Shown here: positions 1 through 12,559 of the stretch, piece by piece | Layout: each line of letters starts with the position of its first letter | Numbering within the stretch: position 1 is the first letter of the stretch | NCBI RefSeq assembly: GCF_031755915.1 | Contig: NC_083388.1 | Coordinates: forward strand, 24,459,001 to 24,523,000 | Direction of reading: 5' to 3' | DNA length: 64,000 nt | DNA from: Ziziphus jujuba | Lineage: Eukaryota > Streptophyta > Magnoliopsida > Rosales > Rhamnaceae | Position numbers and translations under genes: made by a program | Notes under the pieces: model-generated | What the model saw: only the letters and a program-made list of their open reading frames with translations | Told to the model about the DNA's origin: nothing | Databases searched by the model: none

Positions 1-764
1 AGCTAGTTGACTCCAAATACCATGTCTGATGACTAGAAGACTCCATATCACCAAAGCATGACATAACCATTTTTACAGTCACACAACTTGCCTAGGATGA
101 ATTTACAAGCTTGATAAGGCTGGCGAGACTGGGACAGTGACAATATAGTTGCTTCAGCTGCAGCTGGGTTCATGTGCATCTGGTAAAGTGCAACGAACAC
201 ATATCAGTCCGGTCTGTGCTCGGATTGGCAAGTTCATAGCTTTAAAAAAATATGCGTTTTTAATCATCAAAACATACAGTTGTTTTGAAAAACATGCTAA
301 TTTTTACGAGCCCAAAAAAGAAAAACTATATCCTTTTTTCTTATCTATAAACTTTTTGGCTACTCTGAACAACTGGGATTGCGTATTTCCGATCAACAAT
401 AACTTTCTTTCAATTTCTAAGAAACCAAACACAGCCTCAAACCTGAATGGAAGTACACGCGAGCTCGATTGCGTGCATGGTGGATTGAAGCTGGGCCAAA
501 TCCGGAGTTCCACCTCTATCTGGAAAACCCTGCATCTTTGCCCACCTGTACATCAATTAAAAAAAAAAAAAAATTCAAATGTTATAATTTTTTTTGGAGT
601 CATATAACTATTAAAAAAAAAAAAAAAACAAAAACAGAGATATGGATTTGAACAAACAATGAAACTTTAGTGTAACCTATAAACTAAGATTCTATACCCA
701 GAGGTTAATTTTTGTAAGGGATTTATTTACAAACTCAAAAACAAAGTCTCAAAGTAATGTGAGA

Positions 765-808
<44 letters not shown>

Positions 809-1560
809 TTGGTGCATTTTGTTTGTGTGTGCCTCTTCCTCAAAGATGAAACTTTGAATATATTTACCTGAACTGGAACTAAAACAAGGGGTCTTTGGAT
901 CAGAAAACCGACCTTCAGAGCAAATTAAAAGGCTGGACTTTCACGATGCAGAGTAGGAGAGAGAGAGTGAGTGAGAGAGAGAGAGAGAGAGAGAGAGTTC
1001 CTTTGATTGATAACCAGTCCTCTACCGAGAAAACCCACCAAGGAAAGGGCGTGCATTTTATGACCATCAATAATGTAAATTACAAAATTCTCATAAAAAA
1101 ATTTAGATTAGAAAAACAATTTTTGCATGTATGTTATATAATGAAAATAAATTACATTTATAAATTCCCATAAAGAAAATGCAAGCCTCTATCTTTTTTT
1201 AATGCATATGAAATTGTAGCTCTAAATTCTAATCATGAAGAAAAATTATTCGAAAAATATTAAATTTAAGGAGGAGAAAAAAAAAATTGGATTATGGATT
1301 TATTTCTCTTTTTTGAAATATTTTATGAAAATTCATTTTTATACGCTTTTTTAAAAAAAACCATTTTTCTACTTTAAAAAATATTTTTAATTTGAAAATA
1401 ATATTATTTAAAATATATAAATATAGTTATATAGTTTTTTTTTTTTAAAAAAAAGCAATATAGGTATTTTATTTTTTTAACGTGGGTAAAAGTTATATAT
1501 CAGCAAAAGTTATGCAATATACATATATAGGCGTGGATGGTTAACCTAGTTATTAACGTT
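1..1560. other. AT-rich intergenic DNA with GA microsatellites
   Basis: No coding region is supported here. The open frames are short, low in complexity and have no recognisable domain. Two GA/AG runs stand out, at about 769-803 and 962-996, along with several poly-A and poly-T tracts. Nothing here resembles an RNA gene or a transposon terminus that I can recognise. Confidence 0.6.
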
Positions 1561-2489
1561 ATTTGTCAACTTTATCAGCAACCGAACAGCACTTGCACGC
1601 TCACTGCTCCAGAGAGCTGCAAATTCCAAGCCTAAAAGCCAAACTCTGTAAGTTTTTCTTCCGGCTATTACAATGCTACGCTATTAGGGTTTTTTCTTGC
1701 TCTGTCTGTCTGTCTGTCTGTCCCTCTCTCTCTCTCTCTCTAAACGTGTTCCATATGAACATTAATTTCGTATATTAGGTGGTTCAAGGTGATGAGTTTC
1801 GAGCTTTGTGAATTTGGTATTTGAAATTTCACAAAAAAAGATTTGAGCTTTCGAAATTCTAAGTAAAAGAACCAAAAAAAAAAAAAAAAAAACCATTTTT
1901 AAAGTAGCTAGCTAAGTAGATACTTGGTGTTGTGAATTGGTTATGGGAATGTGTGACAAGGATTCTGTGAAGCTGCTTTGAGGTCTTTCTCTCTCAATTT
2001 TTGTGTAAAGTGTTTGTGCTTCTGATTTGCATATTAAAGAGCTAGGTTCCAGGTGTTTTATTGGTATAATTAATTAATTCATATTTGCAGTCTAATAATT
2101 CAATTTTTATGTTAATATGTCATTGATTTTAGATTTTGCAAAAGAGGTTTATGTTTTCTTCTTCTTCTTCTTCTCCTCTTATATATATATATATATATTC
2201 CTTTTTTTTGTTTTTGGAGTTTTAGGCGCTGAAAGATTGTATTTCTGGGTCACATTGTTAATTTTCTTCTTCTACACTCCCTCCCCTTGTTTTCTTTTGA
2301 TTGAATTTTCCTGGTATTTATATTAATTATTTGAACTTTTACACAGTTTTTGGTTCCTGCTCCCAAGCAAAAGAGTGGAGAAAAGCAGAAGGAATGTTCT
2401 GTGAGAATGTGATATTTACTGTAATTTCCTGATAATTGATATATGCCTTAAATCTCGTTGGTGTTCATTTGCTTACTGGGAGGAGCAAA
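1561..2489 (+). promoter_or_regulatory. Probable 5' leader of PPR gene 1, with a candidate leader intron
   Basis: A CT-rich stretch (about 1700-1742) and long T-rich tracts precede the PPR gene. A good donor (GTAAGT at 1648) and an acceptor preceded by pyrimidines (AG at 2345-2346) could bound a leader intron of about 700 bases. This is inference from splice signals only, and no transcript evidence is available. An in-frame extension upstream of 2490 would have to begin at TTG (2436), so it is not used as coding sequence. Confidence 0.35.
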
Positions 2490-4271
2490 ATGGGGTATAC
2501 AATTACCCAACAGACTTATATGGTTGATGCTCGTGGTTTGCATGGTTTTTCCAAACAAGACAGTCCCTGTTGTGGCATTGGCAGTTGCTCATTTATCAAA
2601 GCGTCTACTTTTCGCATAAACTGCCTGGTCGAGTACAACCGTAAATCTCAAACTGGTTTACAATGGAGAGGAAATTTTGGTTCAAAAAGAAATGTGAAGT
2701 TCTTAGGATATACAAGCTTGCAGAGGAGTGTTTTTATTAATACGGTAGATCATGAAGACGATCAAGATGAATGGAGCTCTGATATTGTTAAGATGGATAT
2801 AGAGAGAAATCTTGGAGAGAAAATAAGTGGAAGGAAGCCTCGCGATTCTTCATCACTGCATTTAGATGGACCCTTTGTTGGAAACGATGAGGAAACCAAT
2901 AATGAAATTCTTCAGCATTTCTGCACCAATGGCAAGTTAATGGATGCATCGAGATTAATTGATGTTATGGCCCGTCGAAACCAGATTCCACACTTCCCTT
3001 CCTGTAAAAACTTAATCCGGGGCCTTCTCAGAATTGATAGGATAGAAAAGGCTACTACGGTCCTGAAAGTCATGGTCATGTCTGGGGGGGTTCCAGATAT
3101 CATCACATACAATATGATGGTTGGTAGTCTCTGTAAGAGAAGACGATTAAGATCTGCCATTGATCTCTTGGAGGATATGAGCTTGAGTGGTTGCCCGCCA
3201 GACGTGATTACTTATAATACGATAGTCCGGTGCATGTTTGATAATGGGGATTTTGATCAGGCTATTAGATTTTGGAAGGACCAACTGAGGAAGGGGTGCC
3301 CTCCTTATCTAGTTACCTACACAGTTCTCATTGAGCTAGTCTGCAAGCACTGTGGAACGATGCAAGCTATTGAAGTTTTAGAAGATATGGCAATTGAGGG
3401 ATGTTATCCTGATATAATTACCTACAACTCTCTCGTTAATTATACTTGCAAACAGGGAAAATATGAGGATACGGCTTTGGTTATACAAAATCTATTATGC
3501 CATGGAATGGAGCCAAATGCTGTAACTTACAACACTCTTCTCCATGCTCTTTGTAGCCATGGGTGCTGGGATGAAGTAGATGAGATCCTCACCATCATGA
3601 ACGGAATTTCCCAACCTCCTACAGTTGTTACGTACAATATATTGATCAACGGTTTGTGTAAATTTGGGCTTCTGGATCGTGCCATTAACATCTTTGCCCA
3701 AATGGTTTCCCAAAATTGTTTGCCAGACATCGTAACTTATAATACAATCCTAGGCCCTCTTTGTAAAGAGGGAATGGTAGATGAAGCCTTACAGTTACTT
3801 CACCTTTTAAGTGGTACCAGCTGTTCTCCTGGTTTAATTACGTATAATACTGTGATTGATGGATTAGCTAAAAAGGGATATATGGAGAAAGCAATGGGAT
3901 TGTATCGTCAAATGATAGAAATTGGGATAATTCCTGATGATATTACACATCATTCCCTAATATGTGGATTTTTCAGGGCAAATCAAGTTGAGGAAGCTGT
4001 AGAGATATTGAAGGAGATACATACTAGAGATCATAGGATCAGAAATGGTTCTTACAGACTTGTGATCCATGAGTTATGTAAAAATGAGAAGCTGGATATT
4101 GCCATTCAAGTTTTAGAGATGATGATATCAAGTCGACGTCTGCCAGATGCAACAATCTATTTAACTATCATTAAAGGTATAGCTGCTGCTGGTATGACAA
4201 AAGAAGCTAATGAGCTGCGTGAAAAGTTGATAGCATGGAAGATTTTGAAAGAGGAGATCGTGTTGGACTAA
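2490..4271 (+). CDS. P-class pentatricopeptide repeat protein (At1g08610-like), 593 aa
   Basis: This intronless frame encodes a P-class PPR protein, a family of sequence-specific RNA-binding helical-repeat proteins that act mostly in mitochondria or plastids on transcript stability, processing or translation. Roughly the first 135 residues contain no repeat and probably hold the targeting region. About a dozen 35-residue repeats follow to near the C-terminus, each with the typical PDxxTYNxL pattern, for example PDIITYNMM, PDVITYNTI and PTVVTYNIL. No E, DYW or other C-terminal extension follows, which places it in the P class. The first ATG in frame is at 2490; an apparently longer frame starts at TTG and was not used. 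I recall At1g08610 as the nearest Arabidopsis relative, but this is unchecked. It is convergent with PPR gene 2. Unlike the array copies, its frame is unbroken, so it is likely functional. The RNA target is unknown. Confidence 0.93.
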   Translation: MGYTITQQTYMVDARGLHGFSKQDSPCCGIGSCSFIKASTFRINCLVEYNRKSQTGLQWRGNFGSKRNVKFLGYTSLQRSVFINTVDHEDDQDEWSSDIVKMDIERNLGEKISGRKPRDSSSLHLDGPFVGNDEETNNEILQHFCTNGKLMDASRLIDVMARRNQIPHFPSCKNLIRGLLRIDRIEKATTVLKVMVMSGGVPDIITYNMMVGSLCKRRRLRSAIDLLEDMSLSGCPPDVITYNTIVRCMFDNGDFDQAIRFWKDQLRKGCPPYLVTYTVLIELVCKHCGTMQAIEVLEDMAIEGCYPDIITYNSLVNYTCKQGKYEDTALVIQNLLCHGMEPNAVTYNTLLHALCSHGCWDEVDEILTIMNGISQPPTVVTYNILINGLCKFGLLDRAINIFAQMVSQNCLPDIVTYNTILGPLCKEGMVDEALQLLHLLSGTSCSPGLITYNTVIDGLAKKGYMEKAMGLYRQMIEIGIIPDDITHHSLICGFFRANQVEEAVEILKEIHTRDHRIRNGSYRLVIHELCKNEKLDIAIQVLEMMISSRRLPDATIYLTIIKGIAAAGMTKEANELREKLIAWKILKEEIVLD

Positions 4272-5729
4272 ATAAATTTATGGAAAAGCTAACTTGGTTG
4301 AACACTTCTTCTGGGCTTGGTGTGCAACAGTTTCTTGCTTGAAGTTGTATGGAGAGTACATTTTTGTAAGGTGATATGTCTTGCCTTGTTTTAATGTCTA
4401 TCTTGTGCATGAAGAAAAAAATTTCTGTTATCTTCTTGGTAACTTTTTGGGCATTTTCAATTCTCTATTATCTTCATAGTAGCTGCTAGTTGATTTCATA
4501 TTGCACATTTTTTTCTTTCTTCGAGTTTCCTGCCCATCCGTTTATCTTTACAGTTTTTGCCATCTAATAAATTTCCCTTCTAGACTCATTTATCTTCATC
4601 TAATAAATTTCCTTTTTATACTCATTTCTATTTTTCTTGCTGAAAACGCGGTGGTAACTGGTAAACATGTTATGCATGGCTAAAAAAAACTGGTGGTTTC
4701 ACTTTCGCGTTAATGTATCTTATGAAAATCTTTCTGACAGGGAGGTGGTTTTGGAACCCATGGACACTTAATCACCCTGGAATATATGAAATCTTGATCG
4801 TGAAAGCAAAATTTTTAGGAATTTTTTCCAGTTTCTCAAGTAAATGTTGAGTGGTATCTTGTAATTCCCTTTTTTGGTCCTATTTTAATGGCAACTTGGG
4901 GCCGTCCTTTTTGCAGAGTTTAGGATTTCCGACACAAATCATACAGAGCACTTCATCCTCCTGTGTAGATATTGTTTTATTTATTTTCCATTTGAACCTT
5001 TGCTGTTTTTAGCTTTTAAATTTGTTATTGCTTTTTTGGATATCCAATCAGTTTGGGTTCCTATACCGTATACAAATTCATTGGATTAACTCTTTTGTTT
5101 GTATTTGTCTGCGGTTAATTGTCTTGATTTAAAAAGGAACCCCAAAAAAAAAAAAAAAAAAGGGTTTTTCTTTATGATTTTGATTACACAAGCAAGATGC
5201 ACCAAAAGGAAGGAAAAGAAAATTATATTCATTCGTAAGTTCATGTTTAGTAAAAAAGCATACACGTGGTGAAACAAAAGCAGCAAAAAACTGGGACGCA
5301 AAAGAAAACTGTAACGTATGATTTTGTTCCCATTCAATATCCCCGAAAGTATTAAAAGAGTAAAAAATATTCTCACCGCAAATGGGAAACAAATTTTATA
5401 ATTGTAAATTTTGTACAATTTTCTGCTGTACCACATGGCATAACACTCTTCTCCAACCTCCTTATTGTCCCACCTGCAAGCCTCTGAATTTCATTGTTCA
5501 TAAGCTTCACAATGTGCAACTTTCCATTTGACCTGCTAGAACATTCTGAGACTACAAATTAGCCTGGACCAGATATCAGCACTCTTCACGGTAGCTGTTT
5601 AACGATAAAAATTGTCTGTCTTGGAATGTTGAAAGTTGAAACAGAGAAATAATAACCCAAGAAAGATCATCCCACAAAATGAAACAAAAACTAAATCAAA
5701 ACGGTCATAAAAAGGTATACCATTATGAT
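4272..5729. other. Intergenic region between two convergent PPR genes
   Basis: This stretch holds the 3' flanks of both PPR genes. It is T-rich on the left and contains an A-run at about 5144-5161. The small open frames here are low-complexity and show no domain. A polyadenylation-like AATAAA occurs just past the PPR gene 1 stop (about 4271). No other gene is supported. Confidence 0.55.
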
Positions 5730-7481
5730 TTAGTTTTTGATTTCGGATAAAGTAAGCTCTTTGTACACATCAAGCATAGGAAAGGTCTTGTTCAAACGTT
5801 TGAATGAATCTTCAGAAATTGCTTTTAAACCAAAAAGGGAGCTAGCGAGCTCCATAGCTTCAGCTCGCCACCCTGCAAAGCCAATTCCTTCAATCAATAA
5901 GATGAAAGTAGTTTCATTTGGTAGGCATCCCTTTTCAACCATTGCTGCTAGCACTTCAATGGCATCATCAATCCTTCGTGCTTTACACAATCCAAGAAGA
6001 AGAATATTATAGCTGATAACCGAAGGTGGGAATCCACCGCTTTCCATATCCACCAACAACCCAATAGCCTCATTTACCATTCCATCTCTGCACAAACATG
6101 ATATAAGAGAATTATAAGTAATCTCATCTGGGTCAATGCCTTTGCTAACCATTTCTGATATCATCTCCAAAGCTCTAATTCTGTCTCCACAACCCCATAG
6201 TGCACTGAACATTGTATTATAGGAACTCACATTTGGAGGACATCCGACAACATCTAGGTTCTGAAAGATTTGCAGAGCACGATCAGCGTTTCCTCTCTTA
6301 CACAAAGCTGCCAAGATTGTGTTGTAGTTCACAATATCTGGCAAGCTACCATCAGAAATCATATAATCCATGAATTCTATTGCCAAATCTAATCTACCCT
6401 CTTTGCAGAATGCAGAAATCAGTGGATCATAACTATAAGCATCTGGGGTTAATCCCTTTTCTTTCATAGCCTTCAACACATTCACTGCATCTTCGACTTT
6501 GCCTTCATTACAGAGGCTACTAATCAAAATACTGTAAGTTACAACATTTGGCTCGCAACCTCTTGAAACCATATCGCTCAGCAGCTTCTCTCCTTCATCC
6601 CATTTCCCGCGGTTCAAAAGAGCCCTCAACAAAATGTTGTAAGAGATCACATCAGGTCCACAACCCTTAGCATCTAAGCTCCTAACAAAATCAAAAGCTC
6701 TATCCACCATACCTTCCCTGCACATTCCCCTCATAATTGCATTGTAAGTAAACATGTCAGGTAAAAGCCCTCTTGATAACATCTCTTCCAAAAGCTTCAT
6801 AGCTTCGTCAATTCCACGTTCACTAATAGTTGCTTCTATCAAGATTGTGTAAGTAATCACAGTTGGCTTGCAATTATCTTTCAGTAACTTATCCATAACC
6901 TTCAAAGCTGACTCAAGCTTTCCCCTACTACAAAGACTCCCAATCATTATATTATAGGTAATGATATCAGGAGAGAAACCCTGACTTCTCATTCTATCAA
7001 GCACTTTGTTTGCCAATTCTATCCTATTCGCTTTAGAAAACCCACTAATCAATGCATTATAAGCAAACAAATCAGGCTCACCATATTTTTCCAAAATTTC
7101 CATAACCCGAATTGCTTTTTCAATGTTTCTTGAACTAAAGAAGCCTCTAATTATCTTTGTACAGAGAATAACATCAGGTTTATAACCTTTGTTCACCAAA
7201 AGCTCAAGAAAGTAGAGTGCCTCGTTGTATTTACCTGCTTTGCAGGATCTGTTGAGAACCTTCATCAAATGGGTTTCTTTGAAATCGTTAGTTTGGAACT
7301 GGGTCGATCTTGTATCAGCAGAAACCTTTGCTTTCCGCTGGTTCCTGGACTTGATAGTCTCATTGAGGCCATGGATTCTGCAGCTCACAGCAGTAGTGTT
7401 GGGATGCAAGTTCGAAATGGGTTTTAGATGGGAGGCAAAGGGAAGGCTGTGAGGCAGAAACTCAGTGGAAATTATTGTCAT
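5730..7481 (-). CDS. P-class pentatricopeptide repeat protein (At3g04760-like), 583 aa
   Basis: A single uninterrupted minus-strand frame begins at ATG (7481-7479) and ends with TAA (5732-5730). The first 75 or so residues are rich in Ser, Thr and basic residues and look like an organelle transit peptide, plausibly plastid. About fourteen tandem 35-residue PPR motifs follow from about residue 70 to about 555, with signatures such as PDLFAYNALI, PDIITYNIMI, PNVVTYSILI and PDEITYNSLI. A short tail without repeats closes the protein. No E or DYW domain is present, so it is P-class. I recall the Arabidopsis plastid protein At3g04760 as the closest match in length and motif order, from memory only. 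The intact frame contrasts with the broken RFL copies further right. The RNA ligand cannot be read from the sequence by eye. Confidence 0.94.
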   Translation of the reverse strand: MTIISTEFLPHSLPFASHLKPISNLHPNTTAVSCRIHGLNETIKSRNQRKAKVSADTRSTQFQTNDFKETHLMKVLNRSCKAGKYNEALYFLELLVNKGYKPDVILCTKIIRGFFSSRNIEKAIRVMEILEKYGEPDLFAYNALISGFSKANRIELANKVLDRMRSQGFSPDIITYNIMIGSLCSRGKLESALKVMDKLLKDNCKPTVITYTILIEATISERGIDEAMKLLEEMLSRGLLPDMFTYNAIMRGMCREGMVDRAFDFVRSLDAKGCGPDVISYNILLRALLNRGKWDEGEKLLSDMVSRGCEPNVVTYSILISSLCNEGKVEDAVNVLKAMKEKGLTPDAYSYDPLISAFCKEGRLDLAIEFMDYMISDGSLPDIVNYNTILAALCKRGNADRALQIFQNLDVVGCPPNVSSYNTMFSALWGCGDRIRALEMISEMVSKGIDPDEITYNSLISCLCRDGMVNEAIGLLVDMESGGFPPSVISYNILLLGLCKARRIDDAIEVLAAMVEKGCLPNETTFILLIEGIGFAGWRAEAMELASSLFGLKAISEDSFKRLNKTFPMLDVYKELTLSEIKN

Positions 7482-8359
7482 TGATGAATGGTTTTTTTAC
7501 CATTTATTGGTGGTTCATAGCAAATGCAAATGGGTTATCATTTTACTGAAAATCTGAAACGACAGGAAGGAAAGGAAGCTTTTCATCAGTTTTCATTTCT
7601 ATGTTGTGAAGAAAAAAATTGACCAAATTGGAAGTTGGCGGTTGTTCGGTGTAGTCCTTACCACATAATCCCAGACACAGATTCCAATTGGATTTCAAGA
7701 AATCTGTTTTGGATAAGGAATCACATCACATTGGATACTGGGTCGGATCCCAAGGTACCGGATTGGAGCAAATTTTGAAAAATGTTATTCAATTTATTAT
7801 TATAATTACTCCACTGGCTAAAGGACCAAGTAAACTACATCATTTAATGCTCCAATGTTTTTTTGTTTTTAATTTACGCGAAATGTAAAAGAAAGAAGCA
7901 TTCTTAGCGTATTAATAGATTACCTACATAATAAAATAAAATAGGTCTAGTCTAAAGTGAAATGTTCCATATAATAAAGGAGTTTCAATTTCTCTAATTT
8001 ACATTTTTTACTTGACATGGTTGGTCATAACTCATAATTTATTTTTCCACAAAAAAAAAGAAAAAAAAAGTCATAATCTATTCTCAATCTGGCAGTTTGT
8101 CAGCACTCTAATTTACACCAAGAAACACAATCACCTTTTTTCCTGTTAGACAGACTGCTTTTGATAATCAATCCAAGCTCACTTGAAAGAGTTAAAAAAC
8201 TTTTCAATATTATATATATAACAATTTCAAATTTTAAAGTATTTGTAATACAGATAAATTATTGCAAATATGATACAACTTATAGTTGAATAAAGAAATG
8301 ATAAGAAAGAGGAAATTAGACATGTAACATGGCAATATCATTTTCAAATGCCAAGGGTT
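7482..8359. other. Intergenic: PPR gene 2 upstream region and PTAR1-like 3' flank
   Basis: This AT-rich spacer separates two minus-strand genes. It should contain the PPR gene 2 promoter next to 7482 and the PTAR1-like 3' UTR and polyadenylation region next to 8359. I found no coding frame, RNA gene or transposon end here. Confidence 0.5.
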
Positions 8360-11300
8360 TTAATTCTCCTTCAGGCAATGCTCAGATATTAAATAATCCC
8401 AAAGAAAGGACCTATCTGGACAGGCATCATTCAGCAGAACCTTCATCTTATCTGTTCTTAGCTTCTCTTGGACTCCAATACCATCAAATTCCGGGACTTG
8501 CTGATGCACATAAATGGAAGGTTACGCATTTTGACCAACAATGCAACTAAAATTAAACCTGTACGAGGGCTAGAAAAAATTCACAGAAATATTTTTACCT
8601 TAACCAGCCATAACATATAAGTAGTAGAGTGTAAGGCTTGTGCTTGGTAATCCTCAAACTCACTATCTGGAATAGTTGAACAGGAGCTAAGGAGTCGGAG
8701 CTCATTATCCAAGAAAATACCAAAGTCATTATCCATGCTGGTCCCAATTTGATCGGATAAGAAATGCTTTATCAGAACTAGAGAAAGGAAGCGACGATGA
8801 AGCCACAGAGCCTGCTCCAAATGAAAATTATAAAATTAAAATTAGGGCTTCAAATATGAGTCTTTGCAAGAAATACACAAGTGTTTTTCCTAGAACAGGC
8901 TACAACTTATCATCGCAAAGGAAAATTGTGGAAGAGAATTGCATCAACAATGAACTGCAATAAGATTATATGCACATTGCATTTAGCATGAGCATGCTAA
9001 ATGGTAAATAAGCAGCTACAGCCTATATAGCCACTCTGTTTTTGGAAACAGGCACTTTCTTTTATTATGTTGTATAATAAGTCTACCAATCAGTAATTTA
9101 TAATTCTGGAGTTATACAAATATATGTACCGGACTTGTAGAAATTTAATCCCTGAATTGATGCAAAAACCAGACACAACTCTGCTGTTCCTACGGCTAAG
9201 CTCTTCAAAGAATCTTGAGTTCAATTATGACGGCAAAAATCTATACCTATCTCTATGTACTAATCCAAATACAAAAGAAAAGTCAGATAAGCCATATTAC
9301 CTCTCTTCCTATGAAGCGCTTGATCAACATTTCATTCCATTCAAGCTCCTCCTGTCACACACCAACATAGGGTTGAGATTAAGAAGATGTTAATTACATT
9401 TAAAAGATCCAGACTCCAGTTATAAAGGAGAATCAATGTCATTGTACCTGGCATGCTGACATTACAGATAATTATATTGTAGATATGGTAGGAGAGTTGT
9501 ACCTTCAACAGTTGATGGATTTCAACATTGTGCCCAGTAGATCCATTTTCTTGCCTATGTCTTGAGTCCTCTAAAATCCTAAGCATTAGTCGCTGCAAAC
9601 AAACATGCAGATTTGTGAAAAGGATTGAACTTGCTAGCGCCTTAGTTTTTAAAATCCTTGCATACTTTATGTTTTAGGCTATTTTAAATTTTATGAGAAT
9701 TAGACTCGAATTTGGCCTTGGGATTTGATCACTTCATGAACACAAATTTACCAAGTGCTGCGAGAATTAAATAAATAACATTCAAAACCTATGTAATTCG
9801 CAGATAAACCTTAATGCAATATCATAATTTGAATTGGTAATTGATTATGGTTGAAGGACTCAATAGTTCACAACCAAATAATCATGATTAAAACCTCTAT
9901 TTCTATAACAATAGGGGTAATATTTTTATGAAAAAAATCTTTAACATAGGAAAAGGGGCAAACTATTGAATTTCTTTGTTTTAGGAGGCTTACTCTTCGG
10001 TAGTGGAAGCAACTATTATCGGCCACGTACAAGCCAGCCCAGTTTCTTGATTTGGTTAGTTCGTGTAGCACCTGCAGGTACACATTTAGATCCATAAATT
10101 CATCATAAAACACATGAAACAACTCGAGATACAAACTTAGTGATATCAATTTATTTTGCCTTTGCCATTTTAGCAGCTGAAATGATAGTCTTGACACTGC
10201 TTGGGAATTAAATAAAAAAAATTAGATTATAAGTGTGGGCCCTGCATTTTCATGAAGGGTGCACAATCCTCTTAGGGGCTTTGACACTCTTAAAAGCGTA
10301 TTTATAACTTGAAATTCCTAGAATTCTTTTACTTATATTCTTCCTTTCGCTTAGGAAGAAGCAAGAAAAATGAAAAAAAAAAAACAAAGGCCTAACCTGA
10401 TCTGTTGACATGTGAGAAACCAACCAGTTACGATGATTCCAAGCACGATAATTCATTTTTGATCTCTGCAATGGAAAAAAGGTTATGAAGTAAGGAAACA
10501 AAAGGACCACCTACAACAAAGGCTATTGAAGAAACAGAAGGTATTGACGGCCTATTAATTCCACCTTCCACAGCAATATGAAATGTTTAACAACGACATT
10601 TCAAATGTTTCAAACCATGTACAAAGGTTATACATTTGCAACTAATTTTTTTTTAAAGATAATGAATTCAAGCCTCTGATATTGAAGCTGTGGTTTTGTG
10701 GACTCGGAAAGAAGGTGTGCATGGGTGATAAAAATTGTCAATTAACTGGAATATTATATTTACTTCCAACATGACAGCCACATGGATTCACCCAAAAAAG
10801 AAAAAGATGACAGTCACATGGACAAATTATCAATATGCCAGATTGTGTGTAAAGGATGCTGGTAGCTTGAATTACCAGAAGTTGTTATATACAGTGCCGC
10901 AGCGAAGGTACATAGAGGAAAACTTTAAAGTCTTGAAATTGGTATCATTTTTTTATAATTATTTTCTCTATGTAATCCAGTAAAATATGACTAAAAAAGT
11001 AACAGCATAAAATAGGCGATATATCCGTCTAAAAAAGTTCAAGTAGACCTTTGCAACTTAAAATTATGCAGTTCCTGAACTGAATTTAAACCTCAGCTAT
11101 TTTCTCAACCAGCTCAGAGTCTTTGCCCACAATTTCTTGCAGAGTTGAACATTTTCCAGCAATTGACTTGATCACCCATCGCCTGCCAATTTATTGATAT
11201 ATCCATAGGATTTGCTTTTACAGACATACAGGGGGAAGAAAATAAATGACTGGAAGAAAGGACCTCAAATAACTAGAAACTAAAACCAGGTTAGCAATTA

Positions 11301-12559
11301 GAATTGTCAAACATGTTACCTATGGCTCCAAGCATGTTCACATTTCGGTGAATATGAAAGAACAAGTGCTGACAAGTGAAGTTCATCCATAAATACCGAG
11401 AAAGAATGCATCTTCAACACAATTTTCTTCCTGCATGGCACATATTAGAAAAGGAGTGTGTTGTGAATCATTATAAATGATTGGAGAAGTTTTCTATGAT
11501 TGTAAACCATACGACAACATATATAAGTTCTTGGGTTTGGTTCAGTTCTTCCATGCCTCAGTCCAGGGTTTTATACATATTAAACTGATGCATAAAATCT
11601 AGCATGATCGTTCAGATTTCTAGTCACAAATTTCTAAAAAATACTTCTTCACAAGCATTTCAAAGATGTTTTTCAACAACATTTGAACAGTTGTTTCTTA
11701 TCGACATTTGAAGTGGATTGAATTAAAGAAAAGGAGAAAATGTGTAGTCCAAGAACAAGAATGAAGAAAATGGAGACAAACCTGGAATGCCATGCAGTGC
11801 CAAAGTCACAGCTCAGCAACAAAAGAACCCTGCTATGCTTCATGACTTCACTTTCAACACTGCTGTGAGAAGATGAAACGGTACAAGGAGAATTCCCAAC
11901 CCCATTTTCACCACACTGGTCGCTTAGTTCCTTATATCTTGTAACAGCATCCACAAATTCACGTTTAGCAGCCTTGAATAACGGAAGAAGAGCGTGTGTT
12001 GAAATACCCAATTTATGATCTTTACTCCATAGGGTTGTAGATATATCATCAGCCGATGGTACAGACTGACCTATCTCTTCATTCAGAGTAACAAACTGGG
12101 ATGGATGAATAAACCCCACTTCATCACTGGATTCAAATGCCAAAGAAATGAGTCAATGACACGACATATATGAAAAACCTTTAAAAAATGAACCTTTATA
12201 CAAAATGAAAGAACCAGTGAAAACTAAATACTAAACACTACTGTTGGGCATTTCAACGTGATCTATGCTTGGCATTTTAACGAACATGAAATCTGCATTA
12301 CTTGAAATTGCCATCAGACAAGAGGCTCTTAGCTCAGTGGCTGAGAACAGAGAAGCAAAATTCGCTAAACCCCATGACTACAAACACACACATAGAATGA
12401 AGTACAAAACTACCAAGCACATACATTTATATATATCTATCTATATATATATATATAAAAGGTATTTTCTTACATGAGAGGATCGGATTCAAGGATGAGT
12501 TCCAAATGATTTAACAAATAGGCAGCTTTTTCTTCAGAGTAAGATTCGTGCTCGTTCAT
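8360..12559 (-). CDS. PTAR1: PTAR1-type protein prenyltransferase alpha-subunit repeat protein, 10 exons, 424 aa
   Basis: Minus-strand exons in order: 12559-12474, 12126-11782, 11430-11320, 11182-11092, 10465-10397, 10071-9994, 9592-9503, 9351-9301, 8811-8599, 8500-8360. All introns are GT-AG, the phases agree and the total is 1275 bases. The product has the spaced Trp/His-Arg helices of prenyltransferase alpha subunits: FGTAWHSR, EHAWSHRRWVIK, MNYRAWNHRNWL, CFHYRRRLML and ALWLHRRFLSL. Family knowledge: mammalian PTAR1 is an alpha-like subunit that pairs with the Rab geranylgeranyltransferase beta subunit as GGTase-III. The partner in plants is an inference. Its repeat spacing and the absence of an added Rab-binding domain separate it from the FTA/GGTase-I and RabGGTase alpha subunits. 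It shares an approximately 1-kb divergent upstream region with the PP2A B'' gene. The start is the first ATG, in a Glu-rich N-terminus. Confidence 0.88.

Noticed and set aside
149..607. 152-codon frame near the left edge
   Set aside because: Biased, lysine- and phenylalanine-rich translation of AT-rich DNA, no domain and no splice or start context.
2436..2489. In-frame N-terminal extension of PPR gene 1
   Set aside because: It begins at TTG and not ATG; the first ATG in the frame is at 2490.
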